Assembly: GCA_913062625.1 (NCBI GenBank)
Contig: CAJXWP010000002.1
Coordinates: 1-64,000, forward strand
DNA length: 64,000 bases
DNA from: an uncultured Haliea sp.
GTDB taxonomy: Bacteria; Pseudomonadota; Gammaproteobacteria; Pseudomonadales; Halieaceae
Direction: 5' to 3'
Part shown: piece after piece, positions 28,577-37,855 of the stretch
Layout: the number at the start of each line of letters is the position of its first letter
Numbering within the stretch: position 1 is the stretch's first letter
The notes under the pieces: generated by a model
What the model was told of the DNA's origin: nothing
The model's input: only the letters and a program-made list of their open reading frames with translations
The model's database searches: none
Program-made: the position numbers and the translations under genes

Positions 28577-29017
28577 TTACTTTAAAGTGTAAGCCTTGAT
28601 CACAAAGGTGTCTTTGAGCATATCAATGTCAATAACATCTAAGTTCTGAGTGCCATCACTGATTTGAACCAACTCCCGTATCTTTACGATTGAGCCATCC
28701 CGGGTCCAAATCCCGTTAAATGCACCGGCTAAAACAGTATCGGCATCAACTGCTCCACGTCCACTACCCGTCACAAAGCCGCTTTTAAGATCCGCGTTAT
28801 AACGTAGGTGATAAGTAACATAGACTGTTCCATACTCACCCATTTTTCCCTTAGCGCTAATAGTTGTTATATCATCACCGAGGTCTACATTGGTAATCGT
28901 CATGACGGCATCAGCCTGACGTTTTTCTAGGGTGAGTGCTTCGTCCCCCCCATGATGTGCGCCAAAAGCAGTGTGTGCGAATGCGAGTAGTGCAAACGTG
29001 ATAAGAACTTTTTTCAT
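28577..29017 (-). CDS. Small exported protein of unknown function
   Basis: About 146 residues from ATG 29017, which is preceded by GGAG. The longer frame to 29104 is rejected because a signal peptide (MKKVLITFALLAFAHTAFG) begins here. The mature protein has an HHGGDEA start, then beta-strand patterns (VMTITNVDLGDDITTISAKGKMGEYGTVYVTYHL) ending in VIKAYTLK. It looks like a periplasmic beta-sandwich of about 125 residues. The family is not recognised with certainty. Confidence 0.7.
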   Translation of the reverse strand: MKKVLITFALLAFAHTAFGAHHGGDEALTLEKRQADAVMTITNVDLGDDITTISAKGKMGEYGTVYVTYHLRYNADLKSGFVTGSGRGAVDADTVLAGAFNGIWTRDGSIVKIRELVQISDGTQNLDVIDIDMLKDTFVIKAYTLK

Positions 29018-29218
29018 TTTATTCTCCAAGTATGGTTTTTGTATCGCGACCAAAACAATATATTGTCTAGTGACATTTGTATAGAAAACAAGCGATACAG
29101 ACAAATTTACTGCAGGTTAAACCGCATAGTCTCCCGTTTTTGCTACCCGACCCTGTGGTCCACAGCCCAGAGCAAGCGGTAGTGCTGAGTTGGCTCTGGG
29201 CGAAGGACAAGCATTATG

Positions 29219-30304
29219 TTATTCGTCGATTAACTGGAATCCGGGTGTAGACGCTGACAGCGCCACCTCCTCTTCGTTCATCGCCTCGCCTACACCCTCG
29301 AACAGCGCTGAAGAAAGATAGCGTTCACCCGTATCGGGTAACATGCACAGGATGACTGTGCCCGGCGCTGCGGACTCCGCTATTTTAAGTGCCACCGCAA
29401 AGGTACAGCCGCCAGATATTCCGGTAAAAATGCCTTCTTTTTGAGCCAGCAGTTTCGACGCGTTGATGCCTTCTTGCCCATCGACAGGCGCCAACTCATC
29501 AAAGCGCTTGGCGTCAACTGACTTTTGTAAAACGGCGGGAATAAAATCTGGCGTCCAGCCCTGAATCAAATGTGGCTGAAAGGCAGGATGACTGCTTGCG
29601 GGCGCACCGATGGCGTTACGTTCTTGCGCCTCGCCACTTTGCAGTAGTTGCGCATTAATGGGTTCGCTGAGGATAATCTTGGTTTCTGGTCGCTCGCGCC
29701 TTAGGACCTTGGCAACCCCAGAAAATGTCCCACCCGTACCGTACCCTGTTACCCAGTAATCTAATCGATCACCGGCGAAGTCTGCCAAAATTTCTCGTGC
29801 TGTGGTGTTCTCGTGAATCTTGGCATTCGCATCAGTTTCAAACTGGCGCGCCAAAAACCAACCATTAGCGTCTGCTAGCTCTACTGCTTTTATATAGCAG
29901 CCCATGGCTTTGTCTGCTTTAGGTGTCAGAATCACTTTAGCGCCAAAAAAGCGCATTAGTTTGCGCCGTTCAACCGAGACGCTAGTCGGCATCGTTGCAA
30001 CAAATGGATAACCTTTAGCTGCACAGACCATCGCTAATCCAATGCCTGTATTACCACTGGTTGCCTCAACGACGGTTTGGCCGGGCTTAAGGTCACCACT
30101 GCGCTCTGCCTCTTCGATGATGCTTATGGCCAAGCGATCTTTCACTGATCCTGCTGGATTAAAAAATTCAGTTTTGACATAAAGCCGTACATTAGGCGGG
30201 ACTGACTTTTTAACCTGCACAACCGGTGTATCGCCGATAGTATCCAAAATGCTGCTATAGAGCTTGCCGCGCCCTTCTGTGGTGCGTGCCGATGTTTCTG
30301 ACAT
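29219..30304 (-). CDS. cysK: Cysteine synthase (O-acetylserine sulfhydrylase)
   Basis: About 361 residues. FFNPAGSVKDRLA carries the PLP lysine, TSGNTGIGLAM the substrate-binding loop and GTGGTFSGVAKVL the phosphate cup. It condenses O-acetylserine with sulfide to cysteine. It is longer than typical CysK (about 310-325) by an N-terminal lead and a C-terminal acidic tail (EEEVALSASTPGF). ATG 30304 with AGGAG is chosen. Cystathionine beta-synthase-like activity is an alternative, but no CBS regulatory domain is present. Confidence 0.88.
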   Translation of the reverse strand: MSETSARTTEGRGKLYSSILDTIGDTPVVQVKKSVPPNVRLYVKTEFFNPAGSVKDRLAISIIEEAERSGDLKPGQTVVEATSGNTGIGLAMVCAAKGYPFVATMPTSVSVERRKLMRFFGAKVILTPKADKAMGCYIKAVELADANGWFLARQFETDANAKIHENTTAREILADFAGDRLDYWVTGYGTGGTFSGVAKVLRRERPETKIILSEPINAQLLQSGEAQERNAIGAPASSHPAFQPHLIQGWTPDFIPAVLQKSVDAKRFDELAPVDGQEGINASKLLAQKEGIFTGISGGCTFAVALKIAESAAPGTVILCMLPDTGERYLSSALFEGVGEAMNEEEVALSASTPGFQLIDE

Positions 30305-30596
30305 ACTCTTTCTCCTGTTGATAGATGGCCTATACATCCAGTTGATCGCTTAGGGTTTATCATTATCGAATCACAGAACTATGTCAATTACAGGCTTCGT
30401 CCCCGTCGCCTAATAACAACGGTAGGCCGTCGCTTGCTGTATTTATGTCTGGGCAGTGTGAGGCTGATAGCTCAGGCAAATTGATAACGGATAGCATAGG
30501 AATTGGCGATAACGTTTGATTGAATAAACCCTGTCGAGCAACGGATTGGCGTGCGTTCAGATGTACTATTTAATCAATATAGCTGGTTTATAACCA

Positions 30597-31667
30597 TCAT
30601 TGGGCCACGCGAGTCACTTGCATTGTTAGATCTGCGCCTCCGACAGGGACGTAGGCGCGCAATACAGCATAAAAGGCCTCGCCAGTAGGAATACCGTTGG
30701 AGCCTGCGCCCGACGGGTTCAATTCGAGGGTGTATGTGCCATCGGTATTGGGGGTAGAGGAAAAGGTAGTGCGGTCATAGCGCTTCTGAGGGTTGGGCAT
30801 CAAAGCTTTGTCTTCCGTGCCATAAAGTGTGATCGAATAATAACCTTCATCGTGCACAATATTGGCCGGCACTGTCAGTGTGTAGCTGTCTTCGCCGTTC
30901 AATGGCGCGCCGGCATCGTCGGTAAACCTGACACTGTAGCGCACAGAATCTGGTGGTGTTCCCAGCTGTCCTAGGTTGACCGCGCGCGCGAGTACTAAAG
31001 GATCAACATCGCCGGATTTTTTGCCAAATGCAATATCCGGATTCATTGGGATGCCAGTACGCTGAATTTCAGCCAAAGCTGCGTTCTCCACTGCCGGAGA
31101 AAAAGTGTGGATGACGCGGTTCATAGTGCCGTTGCCGCCTGTCATAGTAATAGCCCGGCTGAGTTCGCGTACCTCGTCCATGTTATTGACCACCACCATG
31201 CGGGTGAAGGCCAGCCCCTGATCTGTTTCGATCTCAACCACGGTAAAATCACCCTGCGGGATAATCTGCCCCGGACGCATGATAATGATCGGTAGCTGCG
31301 GGTTAACGATTACCGCAGGAATATTGTGTTTCATATCAAATATAGACACCGAGAAAAAGCGGCTATAAGACGGGGTGCGAATGATGGCCGGCCCGTTAGA
31401 TACGCTGAACCAGTTTGAGCCGTAGTCGACCGTTGCTTGCGGCGTCACCACGGTGGTGTTGTTGGGATCCACCAGGCCACTGAAGATAAAGGTCCCTGGC
31501 AGATTAGTTTTTAGCCACGCAGTCATCATGCGAGCCTGTTGCTGGTTGGGGAATTCCTCTATGTAACTGTCGACGGTATCCGCTGCTGATACACCCAGAC
31601 TCAGGACAATCGTGGCGACAAATAGGCCCAACCGTCTTGCCGCTTTTTTCTTAAAAATAATATGCAT
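30597..31667 (-). CDS. Exported DUF1254/DUF1214 domain protein
   Basis: About 356 residues with a signal peptide (LGLFVATIVLSLGVSA then AD). The first half (NNTTVVTPQATVDYGSNWF, RFFSVSIFDMKHN) fits DUF1254, and the C-terminal half (GYYSITLYGTEDKALMPNPQKRYD, GEAFYAVLRAYVP) fits DUF1214. The pair is common in exported proteins of uncertain function, often annotated as cell-envelope proteins. It lies 80 bases downstream of the amidohydrolase gene on the same strand and may be co-transcribed. ATG 31667 is chosen with upstream GAGGG; ATG 31682 is also possible. Confidence 0.8.
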   Translation of the reverse strand: MHIIFKKKAARRLGLFVATIVLSLGVSAADTVDSYIEEFPNQQQARMMTAWLKTNLPGTFIFSGLVDPNNTTVVTPQATVDYGSNWFSVSNGPAIIRTPSYSRFFSVSIFDMKHNIPAVIVNPQLPIIIMRPGQIIPQGDFTVVEIETDQGLAFTRMVVVNNMDEVRELSRAITMTGGNGTMNRVIHTFSPAVENAALAEIQRTGIPMNPDIAFGKKSGDVDPLVLARAVNLGQLGTPPDSVRYSVRFTDDAGAPLNGEDSYTLTVPANIVHDEGYYSITLYGTEDKALMPNPQKRYDRTTFSSTPNTDGTYTLELNPSGAGSNGIPTGEAFYAVLRAYVPVGGADLTMQVTRVAQ

Positions 31668-31748
31668 AATGTGTGCCCTCATTCCAAATTTACCCTGCCA
31701 AGGTCCACAGCGTATTTTAGAAATATTAAGTTTTTAGTCATTCGCCGA

Positions 31749-33476
31749 TCAATCAAAGAGTGCTGGCGACTGATTATCCGCGGGGTAAATTTGTTGCCCC
31801 TCTTTGTAGGTGGCAAGCACCTGAATATCCTTGATCAACATTGGGTCCACCGTGAGTGGATTGCCGCTGAGCACTACGAGGTCTGCCAGTTTGCCTGGTG
31901 AAATTGATCCCTTACTGCTCTCTTCACCGTACTGCCAGGCACCGTCCAACGTAATGGCTTTTAGAGCCTGTTCTGGGCTGATGCGTTGTTCTGGGCCGAT
32001 GATTTTGCCGGTGCGTGATACGCGGTTAACCGCCGACCAAACAGTGAAGAGCTGATCCATGGGCGTCACAATATAATCATTATGATTGGTGAAATGAAGG
32101 CCCAGGTCAGCGGCCGATTTCATTGGGCTCAGGTAATAGGCGCGTTCTTCGCCCAAGTTCTCCACATGCACATCACCCCAAAAGAATGCGTGATTACTGA
32201 AAAACGAAGGCACCATGCCATAGCGGGCATAGGCCGCTAACTGGTCTGGACGAATAAACTGTGAGTGAATGATCACGGTACGCGGATCGGAGCCTGCCAA
32301 TTTCACGTGCTTCGCATGTGCGCTCAGTACCATATCGACGGCTGCATCTGCATTGGCGTGGATGAAGCCTCGCATGCCGGCACCGTATACGGCCTGCACG
32401 AGGCTATCCATGTCGGCCTGTTGCATCATGGGTTCTCCACGCCAGTCTTCCTCGCCTCCTGGCCCCCCTGTCAAATAAGGCTGGGTGAAATAGGCAGTCT
32501 TTCCTTGCGGCGAGCCGTCCGCCAGAATCTTGATGCCACCAAGCTTCAAGCGGCCATTGTAATCCTGATACTGTGCTTTTTCGGCAACAAAGCCAGGGAT
32601 GCTGTCAAAGCTTCCCACTGCAACGAGGTCGAGGTAGAGTTCTCCTCGCGATGCGGCTTCCTTGTAAAAGTTAAAATCTTTTAGGCTAGTGGCACCATCC
32701 TGTGCTGTGGTGACTCCGCTCTTCGCATAAAAGGCTTGGGCCAGTCTCAGGTTTTCTAACCGTGCTGCCCCTTCCGGTTTAGGTAGCGACCGTGCGGCGG
32801 GGAACCAAGCAGTTTCCATCACTAGGCCCAAAGGCTCATTAGTCCCTTCTTTGCGCACGATAATGCCACCCTCGGGTGTCAGAGTCGTTTCGTCATAGCC
32901 AATAGCGGCAAGCGCTCGACTGTTCAGCACTGCGCCATGAAAAGACACGTGAATTGCGATCACAGGAATGTCTGGGAATGCCACATCGAGGTCGTACCGG
33001 GTCATTTGGCGACCATTTGTGAGCGTATCTGCATCGTAGCCATAACCCACCAGCCACTCACCGGGGGCAGTGCCATTAAGCTTGGACTGCGCCTGCAGTT
33101 CGGCAACGACATCAGCGATATTCGAAACAGCGCCCACCGGTGCGCCCGAGAGGTTGGCCCAAGTGGCAGCACTAACCGCCATAGAAAAATGGCTGTGGCC
33201 GTCAATAAACCCCGGCACGAGGGTGTTGCCGTCTAGGTCCAGATCCCGGGTTGAAATTCCTCGTAGCGCCTCGATCTGCTGCCGCTGCCCCGTGGCGAGT
33301 ATCCTGCCATTTGCTACGGCCACCGCTTCCAGCTTTGGCAGCGCTGGATCCATACTGATGATGGGGCCGCCGTGAATAATAAGGTCCGCATAGACTATCG
33401 GCGGCGCACCGGAATCGTCCGAATACACAGCCGGCATAAAACACAATAACAACAGTGCGATGGAAAAATATCTCAT
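31749..33476 (-). CDS. Exported amidohydrolase (YtcJ-like)
   Basis: A 575-residue protein with signal peptide (FSIALLLLCFMPAVYS). VPGFIDGHSHFSMAV supplies the first metal-binding HxH-type motif, and later FIHANADAAVDM, IIHSQF and GKLADLVVLSGNPL fit the YtcJ/amidohydrolase_3 family. Members hydrolyse amide or related C-N bonds; the substrate is unknown. The metal ligands appear present, so it should be active in the periplasm. It is followed by the DUF1254 gene. Confidence 0.87.
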   Translation of the reverse strand: MRYFSIALLLLCFMPAVYSDDSGAPPIVYADLIIHGGPIISMDPALPKLEAVAVANGRILATGQRQQIEALRGISTRDLDLDGNTLVPGFIDGHSHFSMAVSAATWANLSGAPVGAVSNIADVVAELQAQSKLNGTAPGEWLVGYGYDADTLTNGRQMTRYDLDVAFPDIPVIAIHVSFHGAVLNSRALAAIGYDETTLTPEGGIIVRKEGTNEPLGLVMETAWFPAARSLPKPEGAARLENLRLAQAFYAKSGVTTAQDGATSLKDFNFYKEAASRGELYLDLVAVGSFDSIPGFVAEKAQYQDYNGRLKLGGIKILADGSPQGKTAYFTQPYLTGGPGGEEDWRGEPMMQQADMDSLVQAVYGAGMRGFIHANADAAVDMVLSAHAKHVKLAGSDPRTVIIHSQFIRPDQLAAYARYGMVPSFFSNHAFFWGDVHVENLGEERAYYLSPMKSAADLGLHFTNHNDYIVTPMDQLFTVWSAVNRVSRTGKIIGPEQRISPEQALKAITLDGAWQYGEESSKGSISPGKLADLVVLSGNPLTVDPMLIKDIQVLATYKEGQQIYPADNQSPALFD

Positions 33477-33880
33477 CTGAAGACCCCATTATGAATTTCC
33501 GCGTTACGCGGTTGTTTCCTCAAACGCCTATTATACTTCAGGTTAAGCCTGCGCCGTTACTGAGCATTGAGCAGGGAAAAAATGGAATTCTGGGGCGAAG
33601 GGAGATGAATTTTTTCGATTATCATCGGATATTATGCGCTATGCAGTGCGCTCTGCTGTGTCGGCCATCGTCTCGTTGGCGACATCAAAGCCCTGTTGGC
33701 CACAGGCCAGGGTAGCTCGGCTATTCATGAAGGTTGCAGTGGCCTGCACACTAAGGGCTGAATTAACCCGTTTGCGGAGGGTTTATTTGTCAGACCGTGT
33801 CGGACTGCACCCGCGCAGACAATGTGTTCACTTCCGCGTATTTAGATTTTTTATACGGTGCATATTTGTTAAGCTAGGAT
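33477..33880. other. Intergenic region, no clear gene
   Basis: About 400 bases between divergent genes. The minus strand at about 33640-33770 has a protein-like open stretch (ATFMNSRATLACGQQGFDV) without a start or recognised family, perhaps a remnant. No repeats were seen. Confidence 0.35.
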
Positions 33881-34327
33881 ATGACCGACAGTAATCCCGC
33901 TATGCGTCGAGTTCGCTCTCTTGCTGAAAGTGAAATCACGACATTATTGAGCGACCTTGCCAGCCCTGTGCGGCTGGCATCGCAGTCTCCAAATGGCTTT
34001 CCGCTCATTTCCACATTATGGTCCCTTTACGAAGACGGTGTTTTTTGGTGTATCACGCAACATCGCACGTTGCTTCGCCGTAATCTGGCGGCAAACCCGC
34101 GCTGCGCGTTTGAGATCGCGCTCAAGGGCCAGCGCTTTAAACTGTTGCGTGGCCAAGGACTTGCGTCGCTCGATCTTGCAGACGGTGAACGGATGACGGA
34201 ACGCATCATCAATCGTTATTTAGTTGACCCGAACGGGCCGATTGCTGCCGGTATGCGCAAGCAGGTCGTTACCGAATATGCCATTGCTATACGGCCACGC
34301 TGGGTGCGCGGGCAGGGCGCGCGATAA
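33881..34327 (+). CDS. Pyridoxamine 5'-phosphate oxidase-fold protein
   Basis: A 148-residue split-barrel flavin-binding-type protein. The pattern VRLASQSPNGFPLISTLWSLYEDGVFWCIT, then RRNLAANPRCAFEI and a C-terminal IAIRPRWVRG matches the PPOX-like family. Such proteins bind FMN, F420 or heme and reduce small metabolites; the exact cofactor cannot be read. It is a single gene converging on the MOSC-domain gene. Confidence 0.82.
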   Translation: MTDSNPAMRRVRSLAESEITTLLSDLASPVRLASQSPNGFPLISTLWSLYEDGVFWCITQHRTLLRRNLAANPRCAFEIALKGQRFKLLRGQGLASLDLADGERMTERIINRYLVDPNGPIAAGMRKQVVTEYAIAIRPRWVRGQGAR

Positions 34328-34380
34328 AGATTGAGGCGGCTTAACGCGTTAGTAACGGTTAACGCGCGTCTAGCTATGCT

Positions 34381-34899
34381 CTAGAAGAGATCCAAGTTCT
34401 GACCGTCTTGCCTGACGGCAAGACGATCACCCAGACTGATGTAACCCGTGCTGAGAACGCGTGCACAAAGACCGCCATGGCCAATCATCGCGGCTACGGT
34501 GCCTTTACCAAGCGCAGTTTCCATGCGTGAGCACGGATGGCATAAAGCGGTAGCCTCGAAAATAGCCTCGCCAATCTGGAAGCGCTGGTGTCGCAGCGCG
34601 TTAAGGTTGATGCCGCGGACTACAAGATTACGGCGCAGCAGTGCCGGATCGATGCTAGCGATTCCGGTGAAGTGTGTAATCTGCTGAATGAACTCTTCTG
34701 ATATAAGCGTAACCTGCCTTGCGGAGCCGGGGGTCTTGCTCATTCTGTGATCGCCCTCTAGTCCTTGGTTCACTATCGCTCTTGCGCGTTCAGCCAAGAG
34801 CATTTCGCCACGTCTTTCTGTGCGCAGTCCTATCCAGGTGAGTGTTCCGACGGTTAGATCACGTGCAAATCTGTCGAGAGGGCTACTGCGCTTGGTCAT
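34381..34899 (-). CDS. MOSC domain protein
   Basis: About 172 residues from ATG 34899; the longer frame to 35028 is rejected for its lack of domain-like composition. GTLTWIGLRTERRGEM, GLEGDHRMSK, RQVTLISEEFIQ and LRRNLVVRGINL match the MOSC (MoCo sulfurase C-terminal) fold, and LCHPCSRME supplies the conserved Cys for sulfur or molybdenum cofactor handling. It resembles stand-alone MOSC proteins (YiiM-like) involved in detoxifying N-hydroxylated compounds or in cofactor trafficking. Confidence 0.85.
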   Translation of the reverse strand: MTKRSSPLDRFARDLTVGTLTWIGLRTERRGEMLLAERARAIVNQGLEGDHRMSKTPGSARQVTLISEEFIQQITHFTGIASIDPALLRRNLVVRGINLNALRHQRFQIGEAIFEATALCHPCSRMETALGKGTVAAMIGHGGLCARVLSTGYISLGDRLAVRQDGQNLDLF

Positions 34900-35087
34900 A
34901 GTGTATTTATCCAATAACGCTAGAGCATAAAAAAATTGTGGACGCAGCGTCCACGCCAGATAAGGATTTAAACAGCAGCGAAGGAATTTTTCTAGTCGCT
35001 TATTACGATCAGCATGACAATAAGGCATTCTATTAGCATCCCATGCTGTCAGCGAACTCCACCAGCGCCGCTTGTTTTGACTCTGGT

Positions 35088-35834
35088 CTAACGTGTACCG
35101 TTCAGGCGCCAGTCGTACCTGCGGTAGCTGATGTTGAACGCGTCTTGCTCCAGAAGATCTGCTACGTCCTTGTCGTCGACCATAGACGCCAAATATGCCT
35201 GTAGTGAGCCACTGGCAGCCACAAAATCTTCCTCAAACCATTTGAAGATACTGGAGAGTTGCGCGCGCCGGTTGGCTGGGTTGAACTGGTTGTGTTGTGC
35301 GCTGTTGATGAAGCCCATTGCGGCAACGGTAAGCTGCTGATCTAGGCGCTGCAGAGTGTAGGCCTCAGATTGCAGAATCGGACAAGACTTGCTTGCGCAC
35401 ACAATTGCGAAGTGAATGCGCGGTTCCTGCAGCGCACGGATCAGATCGTGCTCCAGTTCATGCAGGGTGATGCGATTTCCAGCCACAAGGTATTTGTCAC
35501 GTTTGAAATACACATGGCGACCCAGCAGCGTGCTAGGCGAGCTGCCATCGAGTATGCCGCGGGCCGCAAGAATGTTATAGGCATTAATGTAGAAGACCAG
35601 TTTTTGTTGGCGAGTCATTGCGCTCGTATCTACAGTACCAATCTGGTCCACCAGTGCATCAAAGCGGGGGTTGTGCTGCCACTGGGTATAGTCCACGTTG
35701 CCGTCGATTACCGCCTCTTTGAGCAGTGCGTCCCACGTTGCTAAGTCAAGCTCGGCGGCGGCCGGAAACGGCATAAGCAGTATGGCTGCGAGCAGTATTT
35801 TTTGTACACTAAATCGGAACGATAATCTGCACAT
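35088..35834 (-). CDS. Exported DUF547 protein
   Basis: About 248 residues with a signal peptide (KILLAAILLMPFPAAA). VDYTQWQ, KLVFYINAYNILAARGIL, TLHELEHDLIR and HFAIVCASKSCPIL are hallmarks of DUF547, a papain-fold-like family with a conserved Cys and His. It may be a periplasmic protease-like or ligand-binding protein. AGGAG precedes ATG 35834. It is divergent from the DUF1499 lipoprotein gene, only 47 bases away, so the two promoters overlap. Confidence 0.85.
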   Translation of the reverse strand: MCRLSFRFSVQKILLAAILLMPFPAAAELDLATWDALLKEAVIDGNVDYTQWQHNPRFDALVDQIGTVDTSAMTRQQKLVFYINAYNILAARGILDGSSPSTLLGRHVYFKRDKYLVAGNRITLHELEHDLIRALQEPRIHFAIVCASKSCPILQSEAYTLQRLDQQLTVAAMGFINSAQHNQFNPANRRAQLSSIFKWFEEDFVAASGSLQAYLASMVDDKDVADLLEQDAFNISYRRYDWRLNGTR

Positions 35835-35881
35835 AATTGAAACTCCTAATATCACTTTGCACAGGAAAGGGTTAAGGTAAT

Positions 35882-36328
35882 ATGATGAAAAAACAGCACC
35901 TTTGTATCCCCTTGTTAACGATTATATTGTTCGGTTGCACTAGCGCGCCGGAACAACCCGGCGCCAATGCGGTATTACCTCCCTGCGGGATGCTACCCAA
36001 CTGTGTCAACAGCGACAGTGGCATCGGTGGAAGCGCTATTGCACCCCTGCAGGCCACAGTTGACCAGTGGCAAGCGTTAAAGCGATGGCTGGCCCAACAG
36101 GACGATTGGACAATTACAGCGGAAACAGCCGATTTTGTACAGGCTGTCGTCAAAACCCCGCTGATGCAGTTTCGTGACGACGTACAGTTGTCATTTAAGC
36201 AACAGGCCGGTGATATCCAAGTGCGGTCGTCTTCTCGGCTCGGAATTAGCGATATGGGGGCCAATCGTAGACGGATAGAGAGTTTGCGAGCTCATCTGGC
36301 CAGCGAAGCTGCTCCGGCGGAGGACTGA
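35882..36328 (+). CDS. DUF1499 lipoprotein
   Basis: A 148-residue protein with lipoprotein signal (ILFGC, lipidated Cys19). PNCVNSD and the C-terminal DIQVRSSSRLGISDMGANRRRIE are diagnostic of DUF1499. The family is widespread and uncharacterised. It is transcribed divergently from DUF547 and ends ten bases before the convergent Lon-N gene. Confidence 0.88.
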   Translation: MMKKQHLCIPLLTIILFGCTSAPEQPGANAVLPPCGMLPNCVNSDSGIGGSAIAPLQATVDQWQALKRWLAQQDDWTITAETADFVQAVVKTPLMQFRDDVQLSFKQQAGDIQVRSSSRLGISDMGANRRRIESLRAHLASEAAPAED

Positions 36329-36337
36329 CGCTGTTGG

Positions 36338-36991
36338 CTAGCTGAGTGCCGTCCCCATGGTGTTGATCATCTCCAGTACCGTATCTAGGCGCACTTGTGC
36401 GCTGGTCATTTCCAGTAGTGCCTGCGAAGTCTCCGGTGGCATTCCCAGCAGTCCAGCGATGGCAAAGCTGAACGTCTGCGACGGCATCGCTTGCCAGTGG
36501 GCGCTATTGAGCATGTCCTGAGCGTCTTCATGGCCGTGGGTGATTGCCAGCAGTCGCTGTAAGATTTTCGATTGGCTTTGTTGCAATGCCAGTTCGCCAG
36601 TTTCGTCGAGAGCCTCGTCCAAAAGTTCCTCGCAGGCCCATATGCCAAACGGCAGCGTCTGTTTTTCCTCTCCCAACTTAAGGCGTATCGCGTTATCTAC
36701 CTGAATCAGCATCCGTCCATCGGCCAGTTCCTCCAGCAGTTCCACAGGACCGGCGGAAAAGATGCCTTGGGGTTTATAGGTGGTCTGATTACTGTTGAGC
36801 GCTTCCTCGACCGTTTGTTCACGGTCTTTGCGGTGCAGTACTTTTTCGGTATGACAAACACCCATCAGTAAGCTCTGATCGATACAGTGGCGCACCATCT
36901 GGCGATAGCGAGGTTCGAACACATGCAAAGAGCAGGGGACCCCGGGGAAATTTACGGAGTCGGGAATCGGGAACAGGGCAACATCTACCAT
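36338..36991 (-). CDS. Lon N-terminal (substrate-binding) domain protein
   Basis: A 217-residue stand-alone LON substrate-binding domain. It begins with VALFPIPDSVNFPGVPCSLHVFEPRYRQMVRHC, the classic start of this domain, followed by a C-terminal helical bundle. There is no ATPase or protease domain. Such proteins may act as adaptors; their clients are unknown. Confidence 0.85.
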   Translation of the reverse strand: MVDVALFPIPDSVNFPGVPCSLHVFEPRYRQMVRHCIDQSLLMGVCHTEKVLHRKDREQTVEEALNSNQTTYKPQGIFSAGPVELLEELADGRMLIQVDNAIRLKLGEEKQTLPFGIWACEELLDEALDETGELALQQSQSKILQRLLAITHGHEDAQDMLNSAHWQAMPSQTFSFAIAGLLGMPPETSQALLEMTSAQVRLDTVLEMINTMGTALS

Positions 36992-37341
36992 TGGCTTACT
37001 CTACGCGGTTACAGGTCAGCCATTATATACGTTAGTACCGAGGGAACAGATTAACAGACAGGGTGGCTAACGTCGTATTTTGAAGGCATCGCAGTTCACG
37101 GGCGCCAGCGTGTAAGTGACAGTGTAAAGCAGCCTCGCCGTGGTTATACCCTGACAATATTGCCTTGATGCTCTCGCTGTGAGCATTGGGCTTGCTGGCC
37201 TGATTCCTGGAGGACTGCGGATAGCTGTAGGCAGGTAAGCTGGTCTGCGGAGTTGGCCGCAGCAGCTATAATTGATTGCACGGTATTGTCAGGTATGAAC
37301 GAGCACTTTAAGGTTGCAGTAGGCATCGTTGACCCCGTCTG
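36992..37341. other. Intergenic region, no clear gene
   Basis: About 350 bases. A 60-codon minus-strand ORF at 37144-37326 has no recognisable signal or domain and is not called. Some bases may belong to the decayed gene that follows. Confidence 0.35.
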
Positions 37342-37695
37342 ATGTCCTGGAGTATCGCGATGCCCGGCTCAACAGGTCCGCTGCTGGCGGCGGATGAACA
37401 GTTTACCCATCAAGTAGTAGAAACCTTTGCTACCGTTGGCCAAAGTGACCCTGCCTGGGCAGAAAAAGTCTGTGGCATGGCCGCGGCCAGAGACGGCTCC
37501 CTGCAGATTGGCTTTGGTTTTGGCAAATATACCAATCGCAATGTCGTGGATGCTTTCGCCGGCGTGAGCCATGGTGCAGAGCAGTGGGCAGTGGACGGCT
37601 TACGTAGCAAAGTCGCGGAAGACAGCTGGATTGCCACCCGAGACAAATCCCGGGGCATTCGCCCGCGGGTAGGATTGTCCATGGCCCGAATTTGA
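37342..37695 (+). pseudogene. Truncated, internally deleted gene fragment (DUF7064/7065-like)
   Basis: A 117-codon ORF. Its first part (FATVGQSDPAWAEKVCGMAA, LQIGFGFGKYTNRNVVDAFAG) looks like the N-terminus of a roughly 350-residue family related to DUF7064/7065 proteins. Its end (WIATRDKSRGIRP) resembles a segment normally found far downstream in that family (W.TRDxSWGVR). The two parts are fused without the expected intervening region, so an internal deletion is likely. The family assignment is from memory of the pattern and moderate. Confidence 0.45.
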
Positions 37696-37855
37696 CCTCA
37701 GCGGCGACGAGCGTTCTCTTTAGGAGGGATAGGCTCTTCTGCGCAGAGGGAATGCCTGAAGCATCCAAGGAGTGGGGGAATAATTATTTCGTGCGCACTC
37801 CCGGCCATCAGTTGAGTACACTATGACGATTGAAACCGTCGCGGATAAGTGATCA

